Notes under the pieces: model-generated
Databases searched by the model: none
What the model saw: the letters and a program-made list of their open reading frames with translations, nothing else
Told to the model about the DNA's origin: nothing
Position numbers and translations under genes: made by a program
Shown: positions 8,023-17,010 of the stretch, piece after piece
Layout of the letters: each line of letters begins with the position of its first letter
Numbering within the stretch: position 1 is the stretch's first letter
Assembly (NCBI RefSeq): GCF_022414535.1
Contig: NZ_JADWYM010000005.1
Coordinates: 1 to 64,000, forward strand
DNA: 64,000 nucleotides
Source of the DNA: Streptomyces sp. MUM 2J
GTDB lineage: Bacteria; Actinomycetota; Actinomycetes; Streptomycetales; Streptomycetaceae
Reading direction: 5' to 3'

Positions 8023-8853
8023 CTAGATCAGCCCGTGCTCCTCCAGGTAGTCCAGCTGGGCCCGTACCGACAGCTCCGCCGCCGGCCAGAGCGAGCGGTC
8101 CACGTCCGCGTAGACATGGGCGACGACCTCGGGGGCGGCGCGGAAACCGTTCTCGACGGCCGTCTCGATCTGGGCGAGCCGGTGCGCGCGGTGGGCGAGG
8201 TAGTACTCGACGGCCCCCTGGGCGTCCTCCAGAACCGGTCCGTGGCCCGGCAGGACCGTGTGGACGCCGTCGTCGACGGTCAGGCACCTCAGTCGGCGCA
8301 GCGAGTCCAGGTAGTCGCCGAGACGGCCGTCGGGGTGCGCCACCATGGTGGTGCCGCGGCCGAGGACGGTGTCGCCGGTCAGAACCGCCCGGTCGGCCGG
8401 GAGGTGGAAGCACAGCGAGTCCGCGGTGTGTCCCGGTGTGGGCACGACCCGCAACTCCAGGCCGCCCACCCCGATCACGTCCCCGGCGGCCAGACCCTCG
8501 TCACCGAGCCGCAGCCCCGGGTCGAGGGCACGTACGCGCGTGCCGGTCAGCTCGGCGAACCTCGCGGCGCCCTCGGCGTGGTCGGCATGGCCGTGGGTGA
8601 GCAGGGTGAGGGCCACGCGCCGGCCGGCCTTCTCGGCCGTGTCGACGACGGTGCGCAGATGCCCCTCGTCCAGCGGGCCCGGATCGATCACCACGGCCAG
8701 GTCGGAGTCGGGCTCGGCGACGATCCAGGTGTTCGTGCCGTCCAGGGTCATGGGGGAGGCGTTCGGCGCGAGGACGTTCACGGCGCGCTCGGTGGCCGGA
8801 CCGGCCAGGACCCCGCCCCGGGGCTGGCCGGGAAGGGCGGAGGCGTCGGTCAT
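8023..8853 (-). CDS. MBL-fold metallo-hydrolase (LACTB2-like)
   Basis: 276 aa. The metal-binding motif THGHADHAEG is near residues 88-97, TPGHTADS near 140, GDTVLGRG near 160 and LPGHGP near 203. The C-terminal about 55 residues are helical and resemble the winged-helix tail of the LACTB2/ribonuclease-like group. Members hydrolyse thioesters, phosphodiesters or RNA; the substrate is open. The ATG at 8853 overlaps the stop of the upstream Nudix gene (ATGA), so the two form an operon. The longer frame up to 9099 lies inside the Nudix gene and is rejected. Confidence 0.9.
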   Translation of the reverse strand: MTDASALPGQPRGGVLAGPATERAVNVLAPNASPMTLDGTNTWIVAEPDSDLAVVIDPGPLDEGHLRTVVDTAEKAGRRVALTLLTHGHADHAEGAARFAELTGTRVRALDPGLRLGDEGLAAGDVIGVGGLELRVVPTPGHTADSLCFHLPADRAVLTGDTVLGRGTTMVAHPDGRLGDYLDSLRRLRCLTVDDGVHTVLPGHGPVLEDAQGAVEYYLAHRAHRLAQIETAVENGFRAAPEVVAHVYADVDRSLWPAAELSVRAQLDYLEEHGLI

Positions 8854-9728
8854 GCGGAGGCTCCCCCCGTCGGAACGTGTTTGGTGAACTCGTCGTGTCC
8901 CGGCCAGGAGAGCACGACCACGCCGTCCTCCAGCCGGGCCCGCGCCAGTACGGGTGTCAGGTCCCGGTCCGGTGCCGCGGCCAGCGTCTCGGCCACGGTG
9001 GAGTACGGCACCAGCTGCCGCAGGGTGGCGATGGTGGGCGGCATCATCAGCAGCTCGCCCCGGTCGTAGGCGTCCCCTGCGTCCTGCGGACGGACCCACA
9101 CCGTCCGGTCTGCCTCGCCGGAGACGTCGCGGGTGCGCTGCCCGGCGGGGAGTGCGGCCACGAAGAACCAGGTGTCGTAGCGGCGGGGCTCGAACTCGGG
9201 CGTGATCCAGCGAGTCCAGGCGCCCAGCAGGTCCGATCGCAGTACCAGGCCGCGGCGGTCCAGGAACTCCGCGAACGACGTCTCACGGGCCACCAGCGCC
9301 ACGCGGTCGGCTTCCCAGTCCGCGCCGGTGGTGTCGCCGACCACCGAGTCCGGCGTCGGACCCGCCAGCAGGACGCCCGCCTCCTCGTACGTCTCGCGGA
9401 CGGCCGCGCAGACGATCGCCTGGGCCGCCGTCTCGCCGTCGACGCCCAGCCGCGCGGCCCACCACGCGCGCGTGGGGCCCGCCCAGCGCACCAGGTGGTC
9501 GTCGTCGCGGGGGTCGACACCGCCGCCGGGGTAGGCGTACGCGCCCGCGGCGAAAGCCATCGAGGCGCGTCGGCGCAGCATGTGGACTGCGGGGCCGGTA
9601 CCGGCACCGGAGTCTCTCAGGAGCATCACCGTCGCCGCGCGCTTCGCCGCGACCGGCGCGAGGGTGCCGGCCGCCAGCGCGCGGATCCGGTCCGGCCACT
9701 CGGGTGGATACCACTGCCCATTCGCCAT
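8850..9728 (-). CDS. Nudix hydrolase, NUDT19-like
   Basis: 292 aa. The Nudix signature is split: the GG-containing first part (AYPGGGVDPRDDD, about residues 65-77) is separated from AVRETYEEAGVLL (about 108-120) by an insertion of about 30 residues (TRAWWAARLGVDGETAAQ). This layout is typical of NUDT19/RP2p-type CoA diphosphatases. The glutamates needed for Mg2+ are all present. It is coupled by a 4-bp overlap to the MBL hydrolase gene, which suggests a shared housecleaning or CoA-ester role. ATG start; the 5' flank is noncoding. Confidence 0.88.
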   Translation of the reverse strand: MANGQWYPPEWPDRIRALAAGTLAPVAAKRAATVMLLRDSGAGTGPAVHMLRRRASMAFAAGAYAYPGGGVDPRDDDHLVRWAGPTRAWWAARLGVDGETAAQAIVCAAVRETYEEAGVLLAGPTPDSVVGDTTGADWEADRVALVARETSFAEFLDRRGLVLRSDLLGAWTRWITPEFEPRRYDTWFFVAALPAGQRTRDVSGEADRTVWVRPQDAGDAYDRGELLMMPPTIATLRQLVPYSTVAETLAAAPDRDLTPVLARARLEDGVVVLSWPGHDEFTKHVPTGGASA

Positions 9729-10198
9729 GGGCGGAGGCTATCCCGTGGCGACCGAATGTTCGAGAGGTGCCCCGAGGCGACCACAGAAGTAACGAAGGGG
9801 ACATATGCCCCGAACACCCCTGCCCGTTCGCGCCACGCACCGTGACGGGGCGGTGACAGGTACGGCGCGGGCGGGTCCGCACACCGGCGCCGCGGGCGGC
9901 AGCGAGTGCGCCAGGGTACGGCGACGGGTACGGCCCGGGAGGCGGCGGCACCGCGCCGGTCGGCTCCACCCATCCGCGGCGGGCACGGGCGCGTGCCGGG
10001 GGCGACGGCCACCCGAACCGGAGCCGGCGCCCCCGGGGAAGCGGCACCGGCCGCGGCGGCAGCGGTAGCCGCCGGGCGCCGGGTCGGCCGGGGTGAGCCC
10101 GCCGGGGACGGCGGAGGAACCGCCCTCGGCACCCGTTCGGACCGGCGGGCGCCCTGCCGGGCGGCGCGCACCGGTGGTCCCTTCCGGTCACGGCACCC
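9729..10198. other. Noncoding GC-rich stretch
   Basis: I see no supportable gene. All frames are Arg/Pro/Ala-rich without starts at ribosome sites. Position 9738-9830 is less GC-rich and probably contains the promoter of the minus-strand Nudix gene. Minus-strand frames near 9950-10000 give a Pro/Tyr-rich run (PPPPGPYPSPYPG) that could be the remnant of a proline-rich membrane protein, but nothing else supports that. Confidence 0.4.
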
Positions 10199-10660
10199 CT
10201 AGGCCAGCTCCACCTGGATCTCGACCTCCACCGGCGCGTCCAGGGGCAGCACCGCCACGCCGACCGCGCTGCGCGCGTGCACGCCCTTGTCGCCGAGGAC
10301 CTCGCCGAGCAGTTCGCTCGCGCCGTTGAGCACGCCGGGCTGACCGGTGAAGTCGGAAGCGGAGGCGACGTAGCCGACGACCTTCACCACGCGCGCGACG
10401 CGGTCCAGGTCGCCCGCGACGGACTTCACGGCGGCCAGCGCGTTCAGCGCGCAGGTGCGGGCCAGGCCCTTGGCCTCCTCCGGGGTGACCTCGGCGCCCA
10501 CCTTGCCGGTGACGGGCAGCTTGCCCTCGACCATCGGAAGCTGGCCGGCCGTGTACACGTAGGGGCCCGACCGGACCGCCGGCTGGTAGGTCGCCAGCGG
10601 CGGCACGACCTCCGGCAGGGTCAGACCGAGTTCGGCGAGCCGCGCCTCGACCGTGCTCAC
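10199..10660 (-). CDS. RidA (YjgF/YER057c) family protein
   Basis: 153 aa. This trimeric family deaminates reactive enamines/imines produced by PLP enzymes. The segment YVYTAGQLPMVEGKLPVTGKVG, the conserved Asn in CALNALAAVKS and the C-terminal EVEIQVELA are characteristic. The group is the longer RidA subfamily common in actinobacteria; the key Arg of the RidA clade is not obvious, so enzymatic activity is uncertain. The GTG at 10660 overlaps the stop of the DUF4177 gene (GTGA), indicating translational coupling. Confidence 0.9.
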   Translation of the reverse strand: MSTVEARLAELGLTLPEVVPPLATYQPAVRSGPYVYTAGQLPMVEGKLPVTGKVGAEVTPEEAKGLARTCALNALAAVKSVAGDLDRVARVVKVVGYVASASDFTGQPGVLNGASELLGEVLGDKGVHARSAVGVAVLPLDAPVEVEIQVELA

Positions 10661-10821
10661 GCCGCCTTCTCCCGCTTCAGGTAGGCCACCAGCTGCTCGG
10701 GGTTGTTCGGCCCGGGCACGACCTGGACGAGCTCCCAGCCGTCCTCGCCCCAGGTGTCCAGAATCTGCTTCGTCGCGTGCACGAGCAGCGGCACGGTCGC
10801 GTATTCCCACTTCTTGGTCAT
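10657..10821 (-). CDS. DUF4177 small protein
   Basis: 54 aa: MTKKWEYATVPLLVHATKQ, then ILDTWGEDGWELVQVVPGP. The pattern of an aromatic N-terminal strand followed by LDxWGxxGWELV is the DUF4177 signature. No enzymatic residues are evident and the function is unknown. It is the first gene of a two-gene unit with RidA, joined by a 4-bp overlap. The ATG at 10821 is used because the upstream in-frame codons (to 10902) run into the shared promoter region with the divergent ArsA gene. Confidence 0.88.
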   Translation of the reverse strand: MTKKWEYATVPLLVHATKQILDTWGEDGWELVQVVPGPNNPEQLVAYLKREKAA

Positions 10822-10946
10822 GGGCCGACTGTAGCCGCTGTGACAGGTGGGACAGCCGGCCGGCCGCGGCGTCCGCGGGCCGCCGCGAGCACCGTTATCC
10901 ACAGCCTCCCGCTTGAGCGACGCCGGGACTGGTTACGCTCGAAGAC

Positions 10947-11924
10947 GTGAGCAGGCTCCAGGTCGTCAGCGGCAAGGGCGGGACCGGAAAGACGACGGTC
11001 GCCGCAGCCCTCGCGCTGGCCCTCGCGACGGAGGGGAAGCGGACGCTTCTCGTCGAGGTCGAGGGCCGGCAGGGCATCGCACAGCTCTTCGAGACGGAGG
11101 CGCTGCCCTACGAGGAGCGCAAGATCGCCGTCGCGCCGGGAGGAGGTGAGGTCTTCGCCCTCGCCATCGATCCCGAACTGGCCCTTCTGGACTACCTCCA
11201 GATGTTCTACAAACTGGGCGGGGCGGGCCGGGCACTGAAGAAGATCGGCGCCATCGACTTCGCCACCACCATCGCCCCCGGCCTGAGGGACGTCCTCCTC
11301 ACCGGCAAGGCGTGCGAGGCGGTGCGCAGGAAGGAGAAGTCGGGGCGGTTCGTCTACGACTACGTCGTCATGGACGCGCCGCCCACAGGCCGGGTCACCC
11401 GCTTCCTCAACGTGAACGACGAGGTGGCGGGACTGGCGAAGATCGGCCCGATACACAATCAGGCCCAGGCTGTGATGCGGGTGCTGAAGTCGCCGGAGAC
11501 GGCCGTGCACCTGGTGACGCTGCTGGAGGAGATGCCGGTCCAGGAGACCGCCGACGGCATCGCCGAGCTGCGCTCCGCGCGGCTGCCGGTGGGCCGGGTC
11601 ATCGTGAACATGGTGCGGCCCGAGGTGCTGGACGCGGCCATGCTGGAGCAGGTCCGCGGCACCCCCCGTGCGGCCCTCGCCCGCTCGCTGTCATCGGCCG
11701 GGCTGGGCGGGGCGCGGCGCGGCGGGCACGCGGAGCGGCTGGTGGATCCGCTGCTGCGGCAGGCCGAGGAGTACGCCGAGCGGTACGCCCTGGAACACGA
11801 GCAGCGCGCCGCCCTGGGCGACCTGGGCCTGCCGCTGCACGAACTGCCGCTGCTCGCCGAGGGCATGGACCTGGCGGGCCTGTACGAACTCGCCACCGAG
11901 CTGCGGAAGCAGGGGATGTCATGA
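10947..11924 (+). CDS. ArsA-like/GET3-type ATPase, subunit 1
   Basis: 325 aa. Deviant Walker A GKGGTGKTT (about residues 9-17) with the signature lysine, followed by LLVEVEG and the A-loop-like DAPPTGRVTRFL (about 150-161). This is the SIMIBI ATPase fold of ArsA/Get3 and ParA relatives. In Streptomyces this pair lies next to wblA; its job is not established, and no ArsB/ArsR partner is adjacent, so arsenite export is unlikely. GTG start. It overlaps the second ATPase by 4 bp (ATGA), suggesting a heterodimer made in equal amounts. Confidence 0.9.
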   Translation: MSRLQVVSGKGGTGKTTVAAALALALATEGKRTLLVEVEGRQGIAQLFETEALPYEERKIAVAPGGGEVFALAIDPELALLDYLQMFYKLGGAGRALKKIGAIDFATTIAPGLRDVLLTGKACEAVRRKEKSGRFVYDYVVMDAPPTGRVTRFLNVNDEVAGLAKIGPIHNQAQAVMRVLKSPETAVHLVTLLEEMPVQETADGIAELRSARLPVGRVIVNMVRPEVLDAAMLEQVRGTPRAALARSLSSAGLGGARRGGHAERLVDPLLRQAEEYAERYALEHEQRAALGDLGLPLHELPLLAEGMDLAGLYELATELRKQGMS

Positions 11925-13375
11925 GTCCGGATGCCGCGCAGGATTCCCCGCGCCGCCTCTCCCCCGTGCCCGTGCTCGACCCGGACCCGCTGCTGGACGA
12001 CCCGGAGACCCGGATCGTGGTGTGCTGCGGCTCGGGCGGCGTCGGCAAGACGACCACCGCGGCGGCCCTCGGTCTCAGGGCCGCCGAGCGCGGCAGGAAG
12101 GTCGTCGTCCTCACCATCGACCCGGCCCGGCGGCTCGCCCAGTCGATGGGCATCGACTCGCTCGACAACATCCCGCGCCGGGTGAAGGGCATCGAGGACT
12201 CCGCAGGCGGCGAGCTGCACGCGATGATGCTCGACATGAAGCGCACCTTCGACGAGATCGTCGAGGCGCACGCGGATCCCGAGCGGGCGGCGGCGATCCT
12301 GAGCAACCCCTTCTACCAGTCGCTCTCGGCGGGCTTCGCGGGCACGCAGGAGTACATGGCGATGGAGAAGCTCGGGCAGTTGCGGGCCCGGGACGAGTGG
12401 GACCTCATCGTCGTCGACACCCCGCCCTCCCGCTCCGCGCTGGACTTCCTGGACGCGCCCAAGCGGCTCGGCTCCTTCCTGGACGGGCGGCTGATCCGAC
12501 TGCTGACGGCACCGGCGAAGCTGGGCGGCCGGGCCGGGATGAAGTTCCTGAACGTCGGGATGTCGATGATGACCGGCACGCTCGGCAAGCTCCTCGGCGG
12601 ACAGCTGCTGAAGGACGTTCAGACGTTCGTGACCGCGATGGACACCACCTTCGGGGGCTTCCGCACCCGCGCGGACGCCACGTACAAGCTGCTCCAGGCT
12701 CCCGGTACGGCCTTCCTCGTGGTGGCGGCCCCGGAGCGGGACGCACTGCGGGAGGCCGCCTACTTCGTGGAACGCCTGGCGGCGGAGGACATGCCGCTGG
12801 CCGGCCTGGTCCTCAACCGGGTCCACGGCAGCGGTGCCGCCCAGCTGTCGGCCGAGCGGGCACTCGCCGCCGCGGAAAATCTTGAAGAGACCCGCATTGT
12901 CGATCAGGAGGGCGGGAAAGCTGGACTTCGTAACTCTCCCGACACGTACGGCAGTTCAGGCTCCGCGGACTCTCCCGCATCCGAGTCGGCCTCCGGCCCA
13001 GGCTCCCCCGCCCCGGAGGCGGCCACGGACAGCGCGGACCACCCCGCGGCGGACATCCCTGCGGGCGCGGCCGACGGCGACCGCGCTGCGGGAGACCGCC
13101 TCCCGGGCGAACGTCCCGCGGACGACCGCGCCGCGGACGAGGTCGCCGCGGGGCTGCTGAGGCTGCACGCCGAGCGCATGCAGCTGCTCTCCCGCGAGCA
13201 GCGCACGCGCGACCGGTTCACCGCGCTGCACCCCGAGGTGGCGGTGGCCGAAGTGGCCGCGCTCCCCGGCGATGTACACGACCTCGTGGGGTTGCGGGAC
13301 ATCGGTGACCGCCTCGCGGCCAACCGCCCGGAACTCCCCGACAGCGCCGGGAAGACGGTCGACACGGAGCTGTGA
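11921..13375 (+). CDS. ArsA-like/GET3-type ATPase, subunit 2
   Basis: 484 aa. Walker A GSGGVGKTTTAAALGL (about residues 37-52), switch I LTIDPARRLAQSMGI and switch II VVDTPPSRSALDFLDAP. A hydrophobic, Met/Gly-rich stretch (MKFLNVGMSMMTGTLGKLLG, about 207-226) resembles the client-binding region of Get3-type proteins. Residues about 325-410 are a low-complexity Ser/Asp/Ala/Pro insertion, followed by a conserved helical end. The gene is coupled to subunit 1. The pair may deliver a membrane protein or regulate the neighbouring wblA, but neither is shown by sequence. Confidence 0.9.
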   Translation: MSPDAAQDSPRRLSPVPVLDPDPLLDDPETRIVVCCGSGGVGKTTTAAALGLRAAERGRKVVVLTIDPARRLAQSMGIDSLDNIPRRVKGIEDSAGGELHAMMLDMKRTFDEIVEAHADPERAAAILSNPFYQSLSAGFAGTQEYMAMEKLGQLRARDEWDLIVVDTPPSRSALDFLDAPKRLGSFLDGRLIRLLTAPAKLGGRAGMKFLNVGMSMMTGTLGKLLGGQLLKDVQTFVTAMDTTFGGFRTRADATYKLLQAPGTAFLVVAAPERDALREAAYFVERLAAEDMPLAGLVLNRVHGSGAAQLSAERALAAAENLEETRIVDQEGGKAGLRNSPDTYGSSGSADSPASESASGPGSPAPEAATDSADHPAADIPAGAADGDRAAGDRLPGERPADDRAADEVAAGLLRLHAERMQLLSREQRTRDRFTALHPEVAVAEVAALPGDVHDLVGLRDIGDRLAANRPELPDSAGKTVDTEL

Positions 13376-13719
13376 GCCGTCGCGTCCGGCCACGGCGTGC
13401 CGACCCGGGGCCGGCGTCCGTCGTACGGGCGTGCGCGACCGAGAGGTTCGTCACATGCCGACCGCCGCGGCGAAAGCCGTGCCGGCACCCGTGGGAGGTG
13501 CCGCATCGACGCCCGTCGCCCGGTGCCGTGTCGCCGGGTGCCGTACGGTGCCGACGCCCGCGGCAGGAGGCGTACGCATCGCCGCGCCCGTGCCCCGCCC
13601 TCACGGCTGCACCCGCGGGGCCACCTTCGTGACCGCGCCCGTGGGGCCGTACTCACGGCCGTATCCGTGGTGACGGCCGGAATCGTGCCGGTGCCCGTCG
13701 CGGTCGCCCGAATATCTCC
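13376..13719. other. Intergenic region between convergent ArsA and wblA
   Basis: No gene is supported. The open frames here are Arg-rich shadows without ribosome sites. Around 13640-13680 several copies of ACGGCCG/CGGCCGT form weak hairpins that may end transcription from both sides. Confidence 0.4.
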
Positions 13720-14055
13720 TCAGCTCACCGCCGCATAGTTCTCGTACACCTCGTCGTCGAGCGGCACGATGCCCGCGCCGCGCTCGTACTCCGTGCGCGC
13801 GGTCTCCAGGAGCCGGCGCCACGAGGTGACCGTCGGCCGCCGGCGCAACAGCGCGCGGCGCTCCCGCTCCGTCATGCCTCCCCACACGCCGAACTCGACG
13901 CGGTTGTCCAGCGCGTCCGCCAGGCATTCCGTGCGCACCGGGCATCCTGTGCACACCGCCTTGGCCCTGTTCTGCGCTGCTCCCTGCACGAACAGTTCAT
14001 CCGGATCGGTAGTGCGACAGGCAGCCTGCGCACTCCAGTCGGTAACCCAGCCCAT
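13720..14055 (-). CDS. wblA: WhiB-family regulator WblA
   Basis: 111 aa from ATG at 14055 (MGWVTDWSAQAACRTT); an in-frame GTG at 14112 would add 19 residues. Four Fe-S cysteines are present: one in AACRTT, then the C-x2-C-x5-C set of VCTGCPVRTEC. The WhiB turn GVWGG and a basic C-terminal stretch (RRALLRRR) that contacts DNA follow. WblA is a 4Fe-4S regulator that in S. coelicolor represses antibiotic genes and drives aerial development. The shorter start is preferred because GGGAGAGGA lies upstream and the length agrees with known WblA. It is divergent from the PBP gene. Confidence 0.93.
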   Translation of the reverse strand: MGWVTDWSAQAACRTTDPDELFVQGAAQNRAKAVCTGCPVRTECLADALDNRVEFGVWGGMTERERRALLRRRPTVTSWRRLLETARTEYERGAGIVPLDDEVYENYAAVS

Positions 14056-14596
14056 ACCGGCGCCGTCCTCTCCCGAATCGAGGCTCCCCCACGGCGGCAG
14101 CGGCATATTCACCGCCGCCAGTTGAGGACGTTACGGAAGGTGGGGACAGTGCAACACCCCCAGCGGGCCCAATCTTGAATGGCCCGAACGGACTATGAGG
14201 AAGCGGCAGATCACCCGGGGGAGTGAGCTGGCGACATACGTGATCATCCCGGCGAAACGGGACAGTATTGTCGCGCCACAAAGGACGCCGAATGACACAC
14301 GAGGCGGATTCGGACACGCCCCATCAGAAAATCGGGGTACCTCCGGAACGATTCGGGGTCGCCGGACGTATTGATACGTGACCGCACTGCTGTGACAGTT
14401 GAGAGCAGCTTAGGCCAAGGCCTGTACGCATGTCCGGCGAATGGGAACGCCGGTCCTCTCGTGTCGCCGTGCCGTCGCGCGCGAGCGGGACGGCCGGGCC
14501 GGCAGAAGCACGCAGGCGCCGCCCCGCAAGGACGCGGAGCCGCCGGGGGGCGACCGCTCCTTCGGAACGCTCAGGAGTACGGATTAGGCTGCCCCC
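14056..14596. promoter_or_regulatory. Long divergent regulatory region of wblA and the PBP gene
   Basis: 540 bases without a supported gene and lower in GC than the flanks at 14130-14420, for example CCAATCTTGAATGG, GACAGTATTGTCGCG and GGTATTGATACGTGA-like A/T-containing runs. A region of this size with relaxed GC fits several promoters and operators; wblA is known to be under developmental control. I could not identify individual binding sites with confidence. The PBP gene has no clear SD, and its leader includes a 130-base Arg-rich stretch. Confidence 0.5.
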
Positions 14597-16855
14597 ATGC
14601 CAAAGAAGCGCTCGGGCGGTGGTCTGTCGCCAACGCAGCAGGCCGCCAAGTTCCTCGGTGTCAGTGTGCTCGCGGGAGCCGTGCTGGCCGGCATCGCCCT
14701 GCCCGCGGTCGGCGCGCTCGGCCTGGCCGCCAAGGGTTCGGTGGAGAGCTTCGACGAGCTCCCCGCCAACCTGAAGACGCCACCGCTGAGCCAGCGCACC
14801 ACGATCCTCGACGCCGAGGGCGGCCAGATCGCCACGGTCTACTCCCGCGACCGCACGGTGGTGCAGCTGAAGAGCATCTCGCCGTACATGCAGAAGGCGA
14901 TCGTCGCGATCGAGGACTCGCGCTTCTACGAGCACGGCGCGGTCGACCTCAAGGGCGTCCTGCGCGCGCTCAACAAGAACGCGCAGAGCGGCGGCGTCGC
15001 CCAGGGCGCGTCCACGCTGACCCAGCAGTACGTGAAGAACGTGTTCATCGAGGAGGCCGGGGACGACCCGACGAAGGTCGCCCAGGCCACCCAGCAGACC
15101 ATCGGCCGCAAGATCCGCGAGCTGAAGTTCGCGATTCAGGTCGAGGAGGAGCTGGGCAAGAAGAAGATCCTCGAGAACTACCTGAACATCACCTTCTTCG
15201 GCGAGCAGGCCTACGGCGTCGAGGCCGCCGCCCAGCGCTACTTCTCCAAGCACGCCAAGGACCTCACCCTGCCCGAGTCGGCCCTGCTGGCCGGAATCGT
15301 CCAGTCCCCGAGCCGCTACGACCCGGTCAACGACGAGGCTGAGGCCACCAAGCGGCGCAACGTCGTGCTGCAGCGCATGGCCGAGGTCGGCGACATCTCC
15401 CAGGCGGAGGCCGACCAGGCCAAGGAGAAGCCGCTCGGCCTGAAGGTCAGCAAGCCCAAGAACGGCTGCATCACGGCCGTCAAGGGTGCGGGCTTCTTCT
15501 GCGACTACGTCCGCCAGGTCTTCCTCACCGACCCGGTCTTCGGCAAGACCCGGGAGGACCGGGCGAAGGTCTGGAACCAGGGCGGTCTGACCATCCGCAC
15601 CACCCTCGACCCGCAGGCCCAGAACTCGCTGCAGGAGTCGGTCAAGGACCACGTCAACAAGGACGACGACGTGGCCACCGCCGCCAGCATCGTCGAGCCC
15701 GGCACCGGCAAGATCCTCGCCATGGGCCAGTCCCGGCCCTACGGCTTCCGCAAGAACGAGACGACGATCAACCTCTCGGTCGACCGGAACATGGGCGGCG
15801 GCGCCGGCTACCAGCCCGGTTCGACGTTCAAGCCGATCGTGGCCGCCGCCGCGCTCGAGGGGGGTACCCCCGCGACGCAGATGTTCTCCTCCCCGTACCG
15901 CATGGAGTACCCGCACCCGATCTCCGCCTGCGACGGCAGGATCTGGAACGAGAAGGGTGTCTGGCTCACCAACGAGACCTCGGCCGAGGTCGGCCCGTAC
16001 TCCATGAAGGAAGCGACCGCCAAGTCGGTCAACACCTACTACGTGCAGCTCATCGCCGACGTCGGCATCTGCCCGGTGACCGAGATGGCCCAGCGGATGG
16101 GCGTCGAGCGCGCGGACGGCGGCAAGCTCCAGCAGGCCCCGTCCATCGCCCTCGGCACCCAGGAGATGTCCCCGCTGACCATGGCGAACGCGTACGCGAC
16201 CTTCGCCTCGCGCGGCATGTACTGCACGCCGATCGCCATCGAGTCGATCAGCCAGCGCATCGGCGAGCAGACGAAGTCGATCGAGGTGCCGAAGTCGACC
16301 TGCTCGCGGGCGATGTCCGAGAACACCGCCGACACGATCAACACGCTGCTGCGGGGAGTCGTCGAGGACGGCACGGGCCGGCAGGCGGGCCTCGCCAACC
16401 GCCCCAGCGCGGGCAAGACCGGTACCACGGACGAGCGGTACGCCGCGTGGTTCGTCGGCTACACGCCCAACATGGCCGGCGCCGTGTGGGTCGGTGACCC
16501 GGCGCACAAGCGGAAGATGCAGCAGATCTCGATCGGCGGCGTCTGGTACGGCAAGGTGTACGGCGGTCAGGTGCCCGCCCCGATCTGGAAGGACATGATG
16601 GCCGGGGCGCTGGACGGCAGGGACGCCCCCGACTTCCACCTCGTCGACATCCCCGACCCCGTCAAGCAGAAGCCGGACGACGGCAACGACGACGGCAACG
16701 GCAACGGCGGCGACAACCGCAACAAACCAGGCAACGGCGGCAAACGCGGCGGAGCCTCCCCGGAGCCCACCTTCTCCTTCCCCGGCGGCCTGTTCCAGGG
16801 CAACGACATCGGAGGCGGGACGGGCAACGGCCGCGGCGGCGGCAACTGGCCGTAA
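14597..16855 (+). CDS. Class A penicillin-binding protein (transglycosylase/transpeptidase)
   Basis: 752 aa. N-terminal membrane anchor at about residues 18-45. The GT51 glycosyltransferase domain shows EDSRFYEHGAVD (catalytic Glu near 106) and GASTLTQQYVKN (near 135). The transpeptidase domain has PGSTFKP (Ser-x-x-Lys near 409), SVN (near 478) and KTGTT (near 608). The last about 80 residues are Asp/Asn/Gly/Pro-rich (DDGNDDGNGNGGDNRN), a disordered extracellular tail. The enzyme polymerises and cross-links peptidoglycan. It is divergent from wblA and ends in a very strong terminator. Confidence 0.95.
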   Translation: MPKKRSGGGLSPTQQAAKFLGVSVLAGAVLAGIALPAVGALGLAAKGSVESFDELPANLKTPPLSQRTTILDAEGGQIATVYSRDRTVVQLKSISPYMQKAIVAIEDSRFYEHGAVDLKGVLRALNKNAQSGGVAQGASTLTQQYVKNVFIEEAGDDPTKVAQATQQTIGRKIRELKFAIQVEEELGKKKILENYLNITFFGEQAYGVEAAAQRYFSKHAKDLTLPESALLAGIVQSPSRYDPVNDEAEATKRRNVVLQRMAEVGDISQAEADQAKEKPLGLKVSKPKNGCITAVKGAGFFCDYVRQVFLTDPVFGKTREDRAKVWNQGGLTIRTTLDPQAQNSLQESVKDHVNKDDDVATAASIVEPGTGKILAMGQSRPYGFRKNETTINLSVDRNMGGGAGYQPGSTFKPIVAAAALEGGTPATQMFSSPYRMEYPHPISACDGRIWNEKGVWLTNETSAEVGPYSMKEATAKSVNTYYVQLIADVGICPVTEMAQRMGVERADGGKLQQAPSIALGTQEMSPLTMANAYATFASRGMYCTPIAIESISQRIGEQTKSIEVPKSTCSRAMSENTADTINTLLRGVVEDGTGRQAGLANRPSAGKTGTTDERYAAWFVGYTPNMAGAVWVGDPAHKRKMQQISIGGVWYGKVYGGQVPAPIWKDMMAGALDGRDAPDFHLVDIPDPVKQKPDDGNDDGNGNGGDNRNKPGNGGKRGGASPEPTFSFPGGLFQGNDIGGGTGNGRGGGNWP

Positions 16856-16884
16856 GGTCCCCGGGTCCGCCTCACCCGCCCCAC

Positions 16885-16940
16885 ACGACGACGCCGGGGG
16901 CGTCCTCCCCGAGCCGGGAGGACGCCCCCGGCGTCGTCGT
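16885..16940 (+). terminator. Perfect 25-bp hairpin terminator after the PBP gene
   Basis: Positions 16885-16909 and 16916-16940 are exact reverse complements (ACGACGACGCCGGGGG... arms) with a 6-base loop CGAGCC. It begins 30 bases after the PBP stop and separates it from the convergent YqeY gene, so it may act in both directions. Confidence 0.9.
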
Positions 16941-17010
16941 TGTCCGCCGTCCGCCGTCCGCCGCCTGCGGTGCGATGCGGTGCGATGCGATGCGGTGCGG
17001 ACGGTCGCCG

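Noticed and set aside
9805..10202. Arg/Pro-rich open frames before RidA
   Set aside because: No SD, no domain and equal openness on both strands; typical of noncoding high-GC DNA.
14324..16639. 771-codon minus-strand frame over the PBP gene
   Set aside because: Shadow of the class A PBP, with no ribosome site or recognisable domain.
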